Assembly: GCF_000192435.1 (NCBI RefSeq) | Contig: NZ_AEUD01000010.1 | Coordinates: 102,402-166,401 of the forward strand | Source of the DNA: Gordonia neofelifaecis NRRL B-59395 | GTDB lineage: Bacteria; Actinomycetota; Actinomycetes; Mycobacteriales; Mycobacteriaceae | Direction of reading: 5' to 3' | Length of the DNA stretch: 64,000 nt | In this document: positions 1-8,225 of the stretch, in pieces | How positions within the stretch are numbered: position 1 is the stretch's first letter | Layout: each line of letters starts with the position of its first letter | Made by a program: the position numbers and the translations under genes | The notes under the pieces: model-generated | Told to the model about the DNA's origin: nothing | What the model saw: only the letters and a program-made list of their open reading frames with translations | The model's database searches: none

Positions 1-154
1 ATGCGCCGCAGTCGACGCAGGTCGACGGGTCGATGTAGAGCATCTCCGAGATGCCGAAGTCCGGCTCGTCAGGAGTGGGATGAATGCAGTTGACCGGGCA
101 TGCGTAGACGCACGAGGCGTCGCCGCAGCAAGCCTGGGTGATGACGTGGGGCAC
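1..154 (-). CDS. fprB: FprB-like ferredoxin/ferredoxin-NADP reductase, N-terminal part (cut by window edge)
   Basis: Only the first 51 codons are present; the gene runs off the left edge. It starts at a GTG at 154 and reads MPHVITQACCGDASCVYACP onward, with a Cys-rich 4Fe-4S pattern (CCGDASCVYACP) and a second cluster motif CVDCGA at the edge. This closely matches the ferredoxin domain at the N-terminus of mycobacterial FprB (Rv0886), which is fused to an FAD/NADP reductase. The visible part would bind an iron-sulfur cluster and pass electrons to a partner oxidase. It starts 12 bases after the stop of the AurF-like gene, on the same strand, so the two probably form an operon in which this protein reduces the diiron enzyme (inference). 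Whether the reductase domain follows cannot be seen; it could be a stand-alone ferredoxin. Confidence 0.82.
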   Translation of the reverse strand, partial: MPHVITQACCGDASCVYACPVNCIHPTPDEPDFGISEMLYIDPSTCVDCGA

Positions 155-166
155 TGTTGTCCGTCT

Positions 167-1202
167 TCAGCTCGCGTTGTAGGTGGGTTCGCTGCGGTAG
201 CGCGACGACCGGCCGTCGATGCCCATGGCCCGCCACACCTGGCGTGACGCGGGATTCATCAGACCGCACTGTTCGGCGAGCATGCGGACGTCGCCGAAGA
301 CGCCGGACAGGAAGACCTGCGACTGCTCCGAACCCCAGAAGATGTCCTTCATGACGCTCGAGGTGTGATCGTCGTCGTGCCACGGACCAGTTGGTGGACC
401 AACGGTCCGAGAGCAGTCGTCCTACGACGATCGCACTGCACAGCACGCGCATGACGATCGGCATGGCGATCGAGAGGGCGAACTTGGTCAGGCGGCCCTT
501 CGCGGGGATCGTGGCGCGCAGGTGGTTGTGCGCGAACGAGATGTGGCGGGCCTCCTCGGCCACGTGCAGCTCCATCACCGCGGACATCGCCGGGTGCAGT
601 TCCTCGCGGGCCCGGAGGAAGTCTTTCTGGATGTGGTCGATCGGCTCCTCGCCGGCGAGGACGCCGAAGAAGAAGATGGTCGGCCAGAAGGTCGAGAACA
701 GCGGGATGATCGGCGAGGTCCGGCGCAGCCACCAGCGCATGCCCTTGGTCTCCATGCCGATGCGGTTCACCAGCTCCTGGAACATGAGGGTGTGGTTGCA
801 CTCCTCCTTGGCCTCATGGGTGGTGTAGCGGAAGCGCTTGTCGCCGTTCGGCAGGCGGTCGGCGTACTGCATGAGACCGCGGATCAGGATCGACTCGAAC
901 TGCAGACCGACCTTCGCCACGTTGGCCTGACGCCACATGCCGATCTTGATCTGCTTCTCCCGGGGGAGGCTCTGGTACCACGGGTGGCGACCGATCGGAT
1001 CCACCTTGTACGACAGGATCCAGCGCGGATCGTTCGGGACGACGGCCATGTGCGGCGCATCCCAGTCGATGTCGATGTAGGGATCGAAATTGCGTCGGAC
1101 CGAAGCGGACGCGAGGTCTTCCAGGACCTGCGTGTAGTCGGTGGCCGAATCCTGCTTGGCAGGCGGTGTGTACGTGGTGGGCCGGGGCTGCGTGGACGTC
1201 AT
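167..1202 (-). pseudogene. AurF-like diiron oxygenase, frameshifted near its 3' end
   Basis: The ATG at 1202 has a good AGGAGA site. The product (MTSTQPRPTTYTPP...) has the paired diiron motifs of the AurF/Rv0885 family: EAKEECNH in one helix pair and HVAEEARH in the next, plus an upstream Glu (FESILIRG). AurF-type enzymes use a carboxylate-bridged diiron centre for N-oxygenation or related oxidations. The reading frame is lost after about residue 270 (near base 400). The natural C-terminus (VMKDIFWGSEQSQVFLSG ... RYRSEPTYNAS) continues in another frame and ends at 167. The shift lies between about 375 and 400. The rest of both segments is well conserved in character, so this is either a very recent inactivation or a single-base sequencing error. 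The neighbour is the FprB-like gene, as at Rv0885-Rv0886. Confidence 0.8.
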
Positions 1203-1323
1203 TGTCTTCTCCTGACTTGCGTCTGACTCGCGTCGGTGGACGAGGGCCGCCGAAGTAGAACCTGTTGTCACAAGCGTCGCATCGCACTCGGATCTTGTCA
1301 ATGCTCGATGGCACAGTCAGTGT

Positions 1324-1341
1324 GGACACATCTGGGTGTCC
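1324..1341. promoter_or_regulatory. Inverted repeat in the divergent AurF/antiporter gap
   Basis: GGACAC, a 6-base spacer, then GTGTCC forms a perfect 6-6-6 inverted repeat between the two divergent genes. It could be an operator, but short repeats like this arise by chance at this GC content. Confidence 0.25.
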
Positions 1342-1377
1342 TGGCTCACAGTGCGGCGGACCGTGGACAATGGCCCC

Positions 1378-3069
1378 GTGGAGATAGTCGGAATCGTCGT
1401 CGTGTGCGTCCTGGCCGTCGCCGGTGCCAACCAGTTGGCGCCCCGAGTGCGGATCGCCGCGCCGTTGCTGCTCGTCGGCTTCGGCGTCGCGGTCAGCTAC
1501 CTCCCGGGTGTGCCGCCGATCTCGGTGGATCCGGAGATCATTCTGATCGGGGTGCTGCCGCCGCTGTTGTACGCCGCGGCCGTCGCACTGCCCGCGATGG
1601 ACTTCAAGCGCGACTTCCAGGCGATCAGCGGACTGTCGATCGTGCTGGTCGTCATCAGCGCGCTGCTGCTCGGGCTCTTCTTCATGTGGATCCTGCCGGA
1701 CGCCGACTATGCGACCGGCGTTGCGCTCGGCGCCATCCTCAGCCCCACCGATGCCGTGGCGACGACCACCGTCAAACGCGTGGGCGCACCGCAGCGACTC
1801 GTCACGGTGCTCTCGGGCGAGAGTCTCTTCAACGACGCGAGCGCGCTGGTGGTGCTGCGCGCGGCGATCGCGGCGATGGCGACGAGCGTCTCGCTGTTCG
1901 GCGTGGCCGTCTCGTTCGCCTGGGCGGTCGTCGCCGCGGTGGTCGTGGGAGCGGCAGTGGGCTGGGTCTTCATCGTCGCTCGCGCCCGGATCTCCAACGC
2001 CGCGGTCGCCACCGCGGTCTCGTTCACCGCGCCGTACATCGCGTACGTGCCCGCCGAGGTGATGGGCGCGTCCGGTCTGGTCGCGGCGGTCGCCGCCGGC
2101 CTGGTGACCGGCCGCGGTTCGGTGCGACGGCTGACCGCCGCGCACCGGCAGTCCGACCAGCAGACGTGGCGCACCGTCGAACTCCTCCTGGAGGGTGGAG
2201 TGTTCCTGCTGATGGGACTGGAACTGAAGGCACTGGTGACCGACGTGCGCGACAGTCACGAGACGGTGTGGCACGCCGTCTGGCCCGCGGCCATCGCCTT
2301 CGTGCTGCTGATCGTCATTCGGTGGGCCTTCGTGATGACCCTTGTCGCGGGTATCTCGCGGCGCGCGCGACGGGTGATCGCGCGCGAGCCGATGCTGGCG
2401 GAGATGCAGGACAAGCTCGGTGATCCCGATGCGGCCGCCGATCGGATGACCAGGCGATTCCAGCGGAGCATCGACCGCAGGCTGGCCGACATCGAGTACT
2501 ACCGGACGGAGTCGATGGGATTCCGTGAGGGCTACGTCGTGGTGTGGGCGGGCATGCGTGGCGTGGTGACGCTGGCCGCCGCGCAGACGCTGCCCGCCGA
2601 CACCCCGTATCGATCGCTGCTCATCCTGGTCGCCTTCGTGGTCGCGACCGGCTCACTGATGATTCAGGGCACCACGCTCGGCGCGTTCATCAAGTGGATG
2701 AAGCTGCCGGACCAGCGGGAGGCGGCCGCCCAGGAGCGGCGTCGACTGAATCGGGAGATGGCGTCGATCAGTTACGAGGTGCTCGCCGACCCGTCGGTCT
2801 GCGGGACGGACGGTCTGCTGGCGCGCAGCGTGGAGCAGGTCCGCGAACTCGAGGCCTCGGACGACGACGAGTTCGAGGGAGACGTGCTCGACCGCAGGCT
2901 CCGGAACGCGGTGGAGATGCGCCGGGTGCGGCGGGTGATCATCGACCGGCAGCGGGCCGAACTGATCGACCTGCGCGATCGCGGGGCGTACAGCTCGGAG
3001 TCGCTCACCGTCGCGCTCGCGCGGCTCGACGCCGAGGAGATCAGCCTCGACGCCCAGGGCAGCCGATGA
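1378..3069 (+). CDS. Na+/H+ antiporter, CPA1 (NhaP-like) family
   Basis: Membrane exchanger of about 563 residues, inferred to swap internal Na+ or K+ for protons for pH and salt homeostasis. About twelve hydrophobic segments fill residues 1-400. Family hallmarks are LSPTDAVATTT, the GESLFNDASALVVL stretch (the CPA1 ion-binding ND region) and GMRGVVTLAAA. A hydrophilic, charged cytosolic tail of about 150 residues follows, rich in Arg and Glu, as in actinobacterial NhaP proteins. I chose the GTG at 1378 because the protein then begins directly with the first membrane helix (VEIVGIVVVCVLAV). A GTG at 1336 in the same frame would add 14 residues with no clear ribosome site. The gene stands alone, divergent from the AurF-like gene and convergent with the next small gene. 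Confidence 0.88.
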   Translation: MEIVGIVVVCVLAVAGANQLAPRVRIAAPLLLVGFGVAVSYLPGVPPISVDPEIILIGVLPPLLYAAAVALPAMDFKRDFQAISGLSIVLVVISALLLGLFFMWILPDADYATGVALGAILSPTDAVATTTVKRVGAPQRLVTVLSGESLFNDASALVVLRAAIAAMATSVSLFGVAVSFAWAVVAAVVVGAAVGWVFIVARARISNAAVATAVSFTAPYIAYVPAEVMGASGLVAAVAAGLVTGRGSVRRLTAAHRQSDQQTWRTVELLLEGGVFLLMGLELKALVTDVRDSHETVWHAVWPAAIAFVLLIVIRWAFVMTLVAGISRRARRVIAREPMLAEMQDKLGDPDAAADRMTRRFQRSIDRRLADIEYYRTESMGFREGYVVVWAGMRGVVTLAAAQTLPADTPYRSLLILVAFVVATGSLMIQGTTLGAFIKWMKLPDQREAAAQERRRLNREMASISYEVLADPSVCGTDGLLARSVEQVRELEASDDDEFEGDVLDRRLRNAVEMRRVRRVIIDRQRAELIDLRDRGAYSSESLTVALARLDAEEISLDAQGSR

Positions 3070-3072
3070 CCG

Positions 3073-3372
3073 TCAGTCGACGATGACGCTCGGCAGTGCG
3101 CCGGTGAACCACAGCAGTGACAGCGCCAGCAGGAACCATGTCGCGCCCTGCCACACCTGCCAGCGGCCGCCCGACTTCCAGTTCCGGTAGGTGCGGACCA
3201 TCGCCGCGACCGTGCCCAGGATGACGACGATCGGCGCGGCGAGCACGAGGATCTCGTTGGTCCGGCCGGAGGTGGTCATCGCCGCGATGAGCACCACGAT
3301 GCCGCACGCCACAGTCACGCAGACGTGAGTGGCCGCATCGCGGATCTCACGGGGGGCGGTGGTGGTCGACAT
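3073..3372 (-). CDS. Small three-helix membrane protein of unknown function
   Basis: A 99-residue protein starting at the ATG at 3372 behind an AGGAG site. It has three hydrophobic segments: about residues 13-32 (THVCVTVACGIVVLIAAM), 40-60 (ILVLAAPIVVILGTVAAMV) and 76-95 (ATWFLLALSLLWFTGALP), with short basic loops between them. I do not recognise a family. It sits alone, 3 bases after the convergent antiporter stop and divergent from the stress protein gene. Its size and layout suggest a small integral inner-membrane protein. Confidence 0.75.
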   Translation of the reverse strand: MSTTTAPREIRDAATHVCVTVACGIVVLIAAMTTSGRTNEILVLAAPIVVILGTVAAMVRTYRNWKSGGRWQVWQGATWFLLALSLLWFTGALPSVIVD

Positions 3373-3549
3373 GTGGAGAACTCCTCGAGTGCGGTCGGAA
3401 ACAGGTCGTTTGACCTCTATTGTACGGATCGACACACCCGGACCTCGTACCGATGCGGTGGCCGCGGTCATGGTGAACAATGGGATTTGAGGCTTAGTAC
3501 GGAAGCCGTCACGAGGGCTCCGGGCCGGTGTGAAGGAGAGCAGTCGCAA

Positions 3550-4416
3550 ATGAGCTTGATTCTGGTCGGCGTAGACGGATCGCCCGAATCGACGAATGCG
3601 GTTCGGTGGGCGGCGTCCGCGGCTGCGATCGAGGACCTCGACCTGAAGATCGTCGCCGCATACAGCTCAACCACCAGTGACTACGCGCCCGGCCTCGTCA
3701 TCCCGCAGGACGTGATCGACGCGATTCGCAGCGAAGCCACCGGGTTCGTGCAGGAGGCCGCGGCCGCCGCCCGCGAGGTGGCGCCCGACGTGAAGCTGAA
3801 CGGCTCGATCGTGGAGGGCGACGCGGCTCGAGTGCTGCTCGAGCTCGGCGAGAATGCACAGGTCACCGTGCTCGGAACCCGTGGTCTCAGCAGCGTCAAG
3901 GGCCTGTTCCTCGGTTCGGTCAGCACCAGTGTGGCCGCGCACTCGAAGGGCCGCGTGGTGATCGTGCCCGGCGGCGCGCTCGGCGGCGACGGACCCGTCG
4001 TGGTGGGCGTCGACGACTCCAAGATCAGCGATCCGGCCGTTGCCGAGGCCTACCGCCAGGCCGACCTCCGCAACAAGAAGCTGGTCGCCGTACACACCTG
4101 GACGCCGCTCGACGCCGACGCATTGCACGGCTTCGGTCTGGACGAGCAGGAGATCGACGAGATGTCGCAGCAGGCCGTCGAGGCGGTCGCCGAGCGCATG
4201 GCCGGTTACAGCCAGGACTATCCGGACGTCGAGGTCGAGCGGGTGGTCGTGCCCGAGGAGCCGGCCAAGGCGATCCTCGACGCCGCGGGCGACGACGCGT
4301 CGCTGATCGTGATGGGCAGCCGCGGCCGTGGCGGTTTCACCGGACTGCTGCTCGGCTCGCGCAGCCAGAAGGTGCTGCATCACGCGCACGTCCCGGTGAT
4401 GATCGCGCGCCACTGA
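3550..4416 (+). CDS. Universal stress protein, two tandem Usp domains
   Basis: A 288-residue protein made of two UspA domains (about 1-140 and 148-288). Each begins with the beta-strand pattern LVGVDGS or VVVGVDDS and ends with the ATP-binding loop. In the second copy this reads MGSRGRGGFTGLLLGSRS, the G-2x-G-9x-G(S/T) signature; the first copy has the related LGTRGLSSVKGLFLGS. ATP-binding tandem Usp proteins are common in mycobacteria, where several are induced by hypoxia or stationary phase. The start ATG at 3550 has a strong AAGGAG site 9 bases upstream. It is monocistronic, with a long hairpin just after the stop. No regulator-binding site could be assigned with confidence. Confidence 0.93.
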   Translation: MSLILVGVDGSPESTNAVRWAASAAAIEDLDLKIVAAYSSTTSDYAPGLVIPQDVIDAIRSEATGFVQEAAAAAREVAPDVKLNGSIVEGDAARVLLELGENAQVTVLGTRGLSSVKGLFLGSVSTSVAAHSKGRVVIVPGGALGGDGPVVVGVDDSKISDPAVAEAYRQADLRNKKLVAVHTWTPLDADALHGFGLDEQEIDEMSQQAVEAVAERMAGYSQDYPDVEVERVVVPEEPAKAILDAAGDDASLIVMGSRGRGGFTGLLLGSRSQKVLHHAHVPVMIARH

Positions 4417-4428
4417 GAACAGGTCTCG

Positions 4429-4479
4429 ATCAGCGGTGTTCGTGGGGACCACCCGGTGGTCACCACGAACACCGCTGAT
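4429..4479. terminator. Long near-perfect hairpin after the stress protein gene
   Basis: Two 25-base arms (4429-4453 and 4455-4479) pair with one mismatch around a single-base loop. The core is GGACCACC/GGTGGTCACC. It lies between the stress protein stop and the MFS start. There is no U-tract, so it may be a rho-independent terminator of the actinobacterial type or a mobile hairpin. Related hairpins occur near 43.6 and 48.5 kb. Confidence 0.7.
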
Positions 4480-4534
4480 GTTTGCGGGGACGTGACGGGG
4501 CCGGCCACGGGCCTGTCGATAATCTGAGACCACA

Positions 4535-5758
4535 ATGAAGAACCTCCCCCGTGGACTGTGGATCCTGCTGATCGCGAACGCCGTGATCGCGCTCGGATTC
4601 GGTCTCATCGCACCGGCCCTGCCGATCTTCGCCAAGACCTTCGACGTCTCGTCGGCGGCTGCAGGCTTCGTGGTGTCGGCGTTCGCGCTGATGCGTCTGC
4701 TGTTCGCGCCCGCGGGCGGTCGTCTGGTCACGATCCTCGGCGAGCGCAAGATCTACCTGACCGGACTGCTGATCGTCGCGCTCAGCACCGCGGCGTGCGC
4801 CTTCGCACAGAGTTACTGGCAACTGCTGGTGTTCCGCGCGGCGGGCGGCATCGGGTCCACCATGTTCACGGTGTCGGCGATGGCACTTCTCATCCGACTG
4901 TCGCCGCAGGAGGTCCGCGGTCGGGCGTCGGGCTACTTCTCGGCCGGTTTCCTGGTCGGCAACCTCACCGGTCCGCTGATCGGCGCGGCCCTGGTGGACT
5001 TCGGGCTCCGACTGCCGTTCGTGGTCTACGCGATCGCCCTCCTCATCGCGACGGTGGTGGTCGCGACGTTCATGCCGCCGCCGCCCGAGGCGGTGCCTGC
5101 GCCGGGAGGCGACTCCGACGACTCGGGTCTGCTCGCGGCGCCGTCGTTCCTCTCCTCGCTGAAGCTCCGCGAGTACCGCGCCATCCTGACCTCCAATTTC
5201 GCGCAGGGCTGGGCGTCGATGGGGGTGCGCGTCGCGCTGGTGCCGATCTTCGTCCAGGACGGCCTCGGTTACGGCACCGCGTGGGCGGGCATCATTCTGG
5301 CCTGTTACGCGGCGGGCAACATGATCGCGATCCTGGTGTCCGGCAGACTGTCGGACCGCTACGGGCGACGGCCGGTGATGATCCCCGGGCTCGTCGTAGC
5401 TGCGGCGGGCACGCTGGCGCTCGGCTACTCGCCGGGCATCTGGGTCGCACTCGGGTTGACGGCGGTCGCCGGTCTGGGATCGGGCCTGTTCGCCCCCACC
5501 CACCAGGCGGCTCTCGGCGACATGCTGGCGGGTCGGCGTCGCGGCGGTTCGGCACTGGCCGCCTACGGCATGGCCTCCGACCTCGGCGCGGTGTCGGGAC
5601 CGATCGTCACCGGGGTGATCGCGGACACCGTCGGCTTCGGCCCGGCGTTCCTGGTGACCGGCGGGGTGGTCGTGCTCGCGCTCGTGATGTGGCTCGTGGT
5701 GCCGCGCGAGATCACGACCAGCTCGGCAACCAGATCTGCTGACCCCATTCGACGTTAG
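4535..5758 (+). CDS. MFS transporter, 12-helix drug/metabolite exporter type
   Basis: A 407-residue major facilitator with twelve predicted helices. The motif A loop between helices 2 and 3 is GGRLVTILGERKIYLTG; its counterpart in the second half is SGRLSDRYGRRPVMIPG. The substrate cannot be read from the sequence, but the DHA1-like length and layout suggest proton-driven efflux. Helix 1 starts almost at the N-terminus (MKNLPRGLWILLIANAVIALG), supporting the ATG at 4535. The last 47 bases overlap the end of the convergent mannosyltransferase gene, so the two messages share a complementary 3' region and no terminator separates them. Confidence 0.88.
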   Translation: MKNLPRGLWILLIANAVIALGFGLIAPALPIFAKTFDVSSAAAGFVVSAFALMRLLFAPAGGRLVTILGERKIYLTGLLIVALSTAACAFAQSYWQLLVFRAAGGIGSTMFTVSAMALLIRLSPQEVRGRASGYFSAGFLVGNLTGPLIGAALVDFGLRLPFVVYAIALLIATVVVATFMPPPPEAVPAPGGDSDDSGLLAAPSFLSSLKLREYRAILTSNFAQGWASMGVRVALVPIFVQDGLGYGTAWAGIILACYAAGNMIAILVSGRLSDRYGRRPVMIPGLVVAAAGTLALGYSPGIWVALGLTAVAGLGSGLFAPTHQAALGDMLAGRRRGGSALAAYGMASDLGAVSGPIVTGVIADTVGFGPAFLVTGGVVVLALVMWLVVPREITTSSATRSADPIRR

Positions 5759-7271
5759 AGATCGGGGCGCCGATCAGGATCGGCCAGAGCCACACGAAGT
5801 TCGCGATCACCAGCGCGACGTAGACCGAGACCACGAGCACGCTGATCAGCCGTCTCTCCGAGCCGGCGCCGCGGGGCGCCGCGCTCAGCAGGTCCCCGCA
5901 GGCCAGGGCCAGCCCCATCACCAGGAAGGGTGCCATCGCGGTGGCGTAGAAGAAGTACATCTGACGATCGATGTCACCGAACCACGGCAGGACCGCCGCT
6001 CCGTAGGCGACGAGGACCGCCGCGTAGCGCCAGTCCCGGCGCGAGACGATCCGCCACAGTCCCCACGCGATCATCGGCAGCGCCAGCCACCAGAGGGCGG
6101 GGGTGCCGATCAGCATCTGGGCGCGGACGCAGTCCGACCCGCCGCACTGGTCGGGACCGTAGGAGATCGCGTACAGCATCGGTCGCAGACCCATCGGCCA
6201 CGTCCACGGCTTCGACTCCCACGGATGATGGTTGCCCGCGGCATTCGTGAGGCCGGCGTGGAACTCGAGGATGCCCGACTCGTAGTACCAGAACGACCGC
6301 GCCGCCGCGGGCACCCAGGAGAACGGTCCGTCGGTGCCGACCTTCTCGCCGACGACGTAACGGAACACCGACGTCTCCGACGAGAACCACGGCGCGAAGC
6401 TCGCGAGATAGATGAGGAAGGGCATCAAGCCGAGCGAGGCCGCGGACGGGATCACGTCGCGGCGCAGCACCCCGGCCCACGGGCGCTGCACGTGATACGC
6501 CCGGCGCGCGGCGACGTCGAATCCGAGCGAGAGGAGGGTGAAGAAGATGACGAAGTAGGCGCCCGACCACTTCACCCCGCATGCCAGGCCGAGCATCACC
6601 CCCGCGGTGAAGCGGTACCAGCGGAACCCGAACCGCGGGCCGAACGGCGAGTCGTCGATCCGTCCCTGCTGCCAGACACGGTGCATCCGCTCGCGCATCT
6701 GGTCGCGGTCGGCGATCAACGCGGCGAAGGCGAGCAGGATGAACAGGATCTGAAAGATGTCGAGCATGCCCATCCGGGACTGGACGAACAGCACGCCCTC
6801 GCAGATCGCGAAGACGCCCGCGATGGCGCCGATCAGGGTCGAGCGACTCATTCGCCGGACCGCCAGGTACACCGCGAGCACGATGATCACTCCCGACACC
6901 GCGGACATGAACCGCCAGCCCATCGGGTTGTAGCCGAACATCCACTCGCCGGCCGCCAGGATCCACTTGCCGATCGGCGGATGGACGACGAGGCCGTATG
7001 CCGGGTTGTCCTCGATGAAGTTGTCGCCGGTCAGGACCTGCCAGCCCTGCGGGACGTAGTGCTTCTCGTCGAAGACCGGTGTGCCGCTGTCGGTCGGATT
7101 CTGCAGATCCCAGAACCGGGTGGCGACCGCGATGAGGACCAGGATCGCGCCGACCACCGTGCCGCGCAGGCGGTCGGTGGCACCGAATACCGGTTCGGGG
7201 ACCTGCGGACCGGGCGCCGTGCCGAGGTCTTCGGTGAGCGCGCGGTCTTCGACTGTCGCACGGTCGATCAT
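5712..7271 (-). CDS. pmt: Dolichyl-phosphate-mannose-protein mannosyltransferase (GT39, Rv1002c-like)
   Basis: Membrane O-mannosyltransferase of 519 residues that moves mannose from polyprenyl-phosphate-mannose onto exported proteins. Seen: the periplasmic loop 1 motif FDEKHYVPQGWQ with the catalytic Asp-Glu pair, followed by VVHPPIGKWILAAGEWMFG, both typical of bacterial Pmt. About ten membrane helices follow, with the loop FSWVPAAARSFWYYESGILEFH that is conserved in the family. I chose the ATG at 7271 (MIDRATVEDRALTEDLG); longer versions would run into the divergent rsmI gene. The pmt/rsmI divergent pair matches Rv1002c/Rv1003 of M. tuberculosis. The 3' end overlaps the convergent MFS gene. 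Confidence 0.93.
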   Translation of the reverse strand: MIDRATVEDRALTEDLGTAPGPQVPEPVFGATDRLRGTVVGAILVLIAVATRFWDLQNPTDSGTPVFDEKHYVPQGWQVLTGDNFIEDNPAYGLVVHPPIGKWILAAGEWMFGYNPMGWRFMSAVSGVIIVLAVYLAVRRMSRSTLIGAIAGVFAICEGVLFVQSRMGMLDIFQILFILLAFAALIADRDQMRERMHRVWQQGRIDDSPFGPRFGFRWYRFTAGVMLGLACGVKWSGAYFVIFFTLLSLGFDVAARRAYHVQRPWAGVLRRDVIPSAASLGLMPFLIYLASFAPWFSSETSVFRYVVGEKVGTDGPFSWVPAAARSFWYYESGILEFHAGLTNAAGNHHPWESKPWTWPMGLRPMLYAISYGPDQCGGSDCVRAQMLIGTPALWWLALPMIAWGLWRIVSRRDWRYAAVLVAYGAAVLPWFGDIDRQMYFFYATAMAPFLVMGLALACGDLLSAAPRGAGSERRLISVLVVSVYVALVIANFVWLWPILIGAPISNVEWGQQIWLPSWS

Positions 7272-7321
7272 GGCGGCGGGGGTCACCTGTGCGATGGTAG
7301 CCGGATCAGTAGTCTGAGTCG

Positions 7322-8215
7322 GTGACCAGTAGTGACCCGGGGACGGGCGGACCCGAGCCGAAGACCAGCGGAAGCGGCGCGGGGCGGTTGGTCCTGGCCG
7401 GGACACCGATGGGACAGGCGGGTGATGCGTCGCCGCGACTCCGCGAGGCCCTGGGATCGGCGGACATCGTCGCCGCGGAGGACACCCGACGCACCCGGGC
7501 GCTCGCCACCGCGCTCGACGTCGAGATCACCGGCCGCCTGCTCAGCTACTACGACCAGGTCGAGGCCGCACGCACGCCCGGACTCGTCGAGGCGATCAGC
7601 GGCGGCGCGACGGTGCTCCTCGTGACCGATGCCGGGATGCCGTCGGTCAGCGACCCCGGATACCGGCTCGTCGTCGCCTGCGCGGACGCCGACCTGCCCA
7701 TCACCTGCCTGCCGGGCCCGTCGGCCGTCACTACCGCGCTGGCGCTGTCGGCGATGCCGTCGGAGCGGTTCTGCTTCGACGGGTTCGCACCGCGCAAACG
7801 GGGCGCGAGGCAGGACTGGCTGGCTGAGCTGCGGACCCAGCCCCGCACGGTCGTCTTCTTCGAATCCCCGCACCGGCTGGCGCAGACCCTCGCCGACGCC
7901 GCAGCGGTGCTCGGACCGGACCGGCGCGCCGCCGTCTGCCGTGAGCTCACCAAGACGTACGAGGAGGTACGGCGCGGCGGGCTGGCAGAGCTCGCCGACT
8001 GGGCCGCGGGCGGCGTCAAGGGAGAGATCACCGTCGTCGTCGCCGGGGCGGCCGCGATCGACGAGAACGTCGGCATCGACGACGTCGTCGAGCGCGCGCA
8101 GCGTCTCGCGGACGACGGAATGCGGCTCAAGGACGCCTGTGCGCAGGCCGCGACGGGCACGCCCTTCTCGCGCCGGGACGTCTATCAGGCGGTGCTCGCC
8201 GCGCGCCACGAGTGA
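7322..8215 (+). CDS. rsmI: 16S rRNA (cytidine-1402-2'-O)-methyltransferase RsmI
   Basis: A 297-residue tetrapyrrole-methylase-fold enzyme that methylates the ribose of C1402 in the 30S decoding centre using SAM. Family motifs are visible: LVLAGTPMGQAGDASPR at the N-terminus (usually TPIGN; here the Asn-Leu positions differ), AEDTRRT, LLSYYDQ, VTDAGMPSVSDPGYRLV, CLPGPSAVTTALALS and FFESPHRL. The start is a GTG at 7322, 50 bases from the divergent pmt start; an N-terminal extension of about 20 flexible residues precedes the domain. The position matches Rv1003 in M. tuberculosis. It is likely co-transcribed with the TDT carrier, which starts 10 bases after the stop. Confidence 0.93.
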   Translation: MTSSDPGTGGPEPKTSGSGAGRLVLAGTPMGQAGDASPRLREALGSADIVAAEDTRRTRALATALDVEITGRLLSYYDQVEAARTPGLVEAISGGATVLLVTDAGMPSVSDPGYRLVVACADADLPITCLPGPSAVTTALALSAMPSERFCFDGFAPRKRGARQDWLAELRTQPRTVVFFESPHRLAQTLADAAAVLGPDRRAAVCRELTKTYEEVRRGGLAELADWAAGGVKGEITVVVAGAAAIDENVGIDDVVERAQRLADDGMRLKDACAQAATGTPFSRRDVYQAVLAARHE

Positions 8216-8225
8216 CGGCCGCCCC

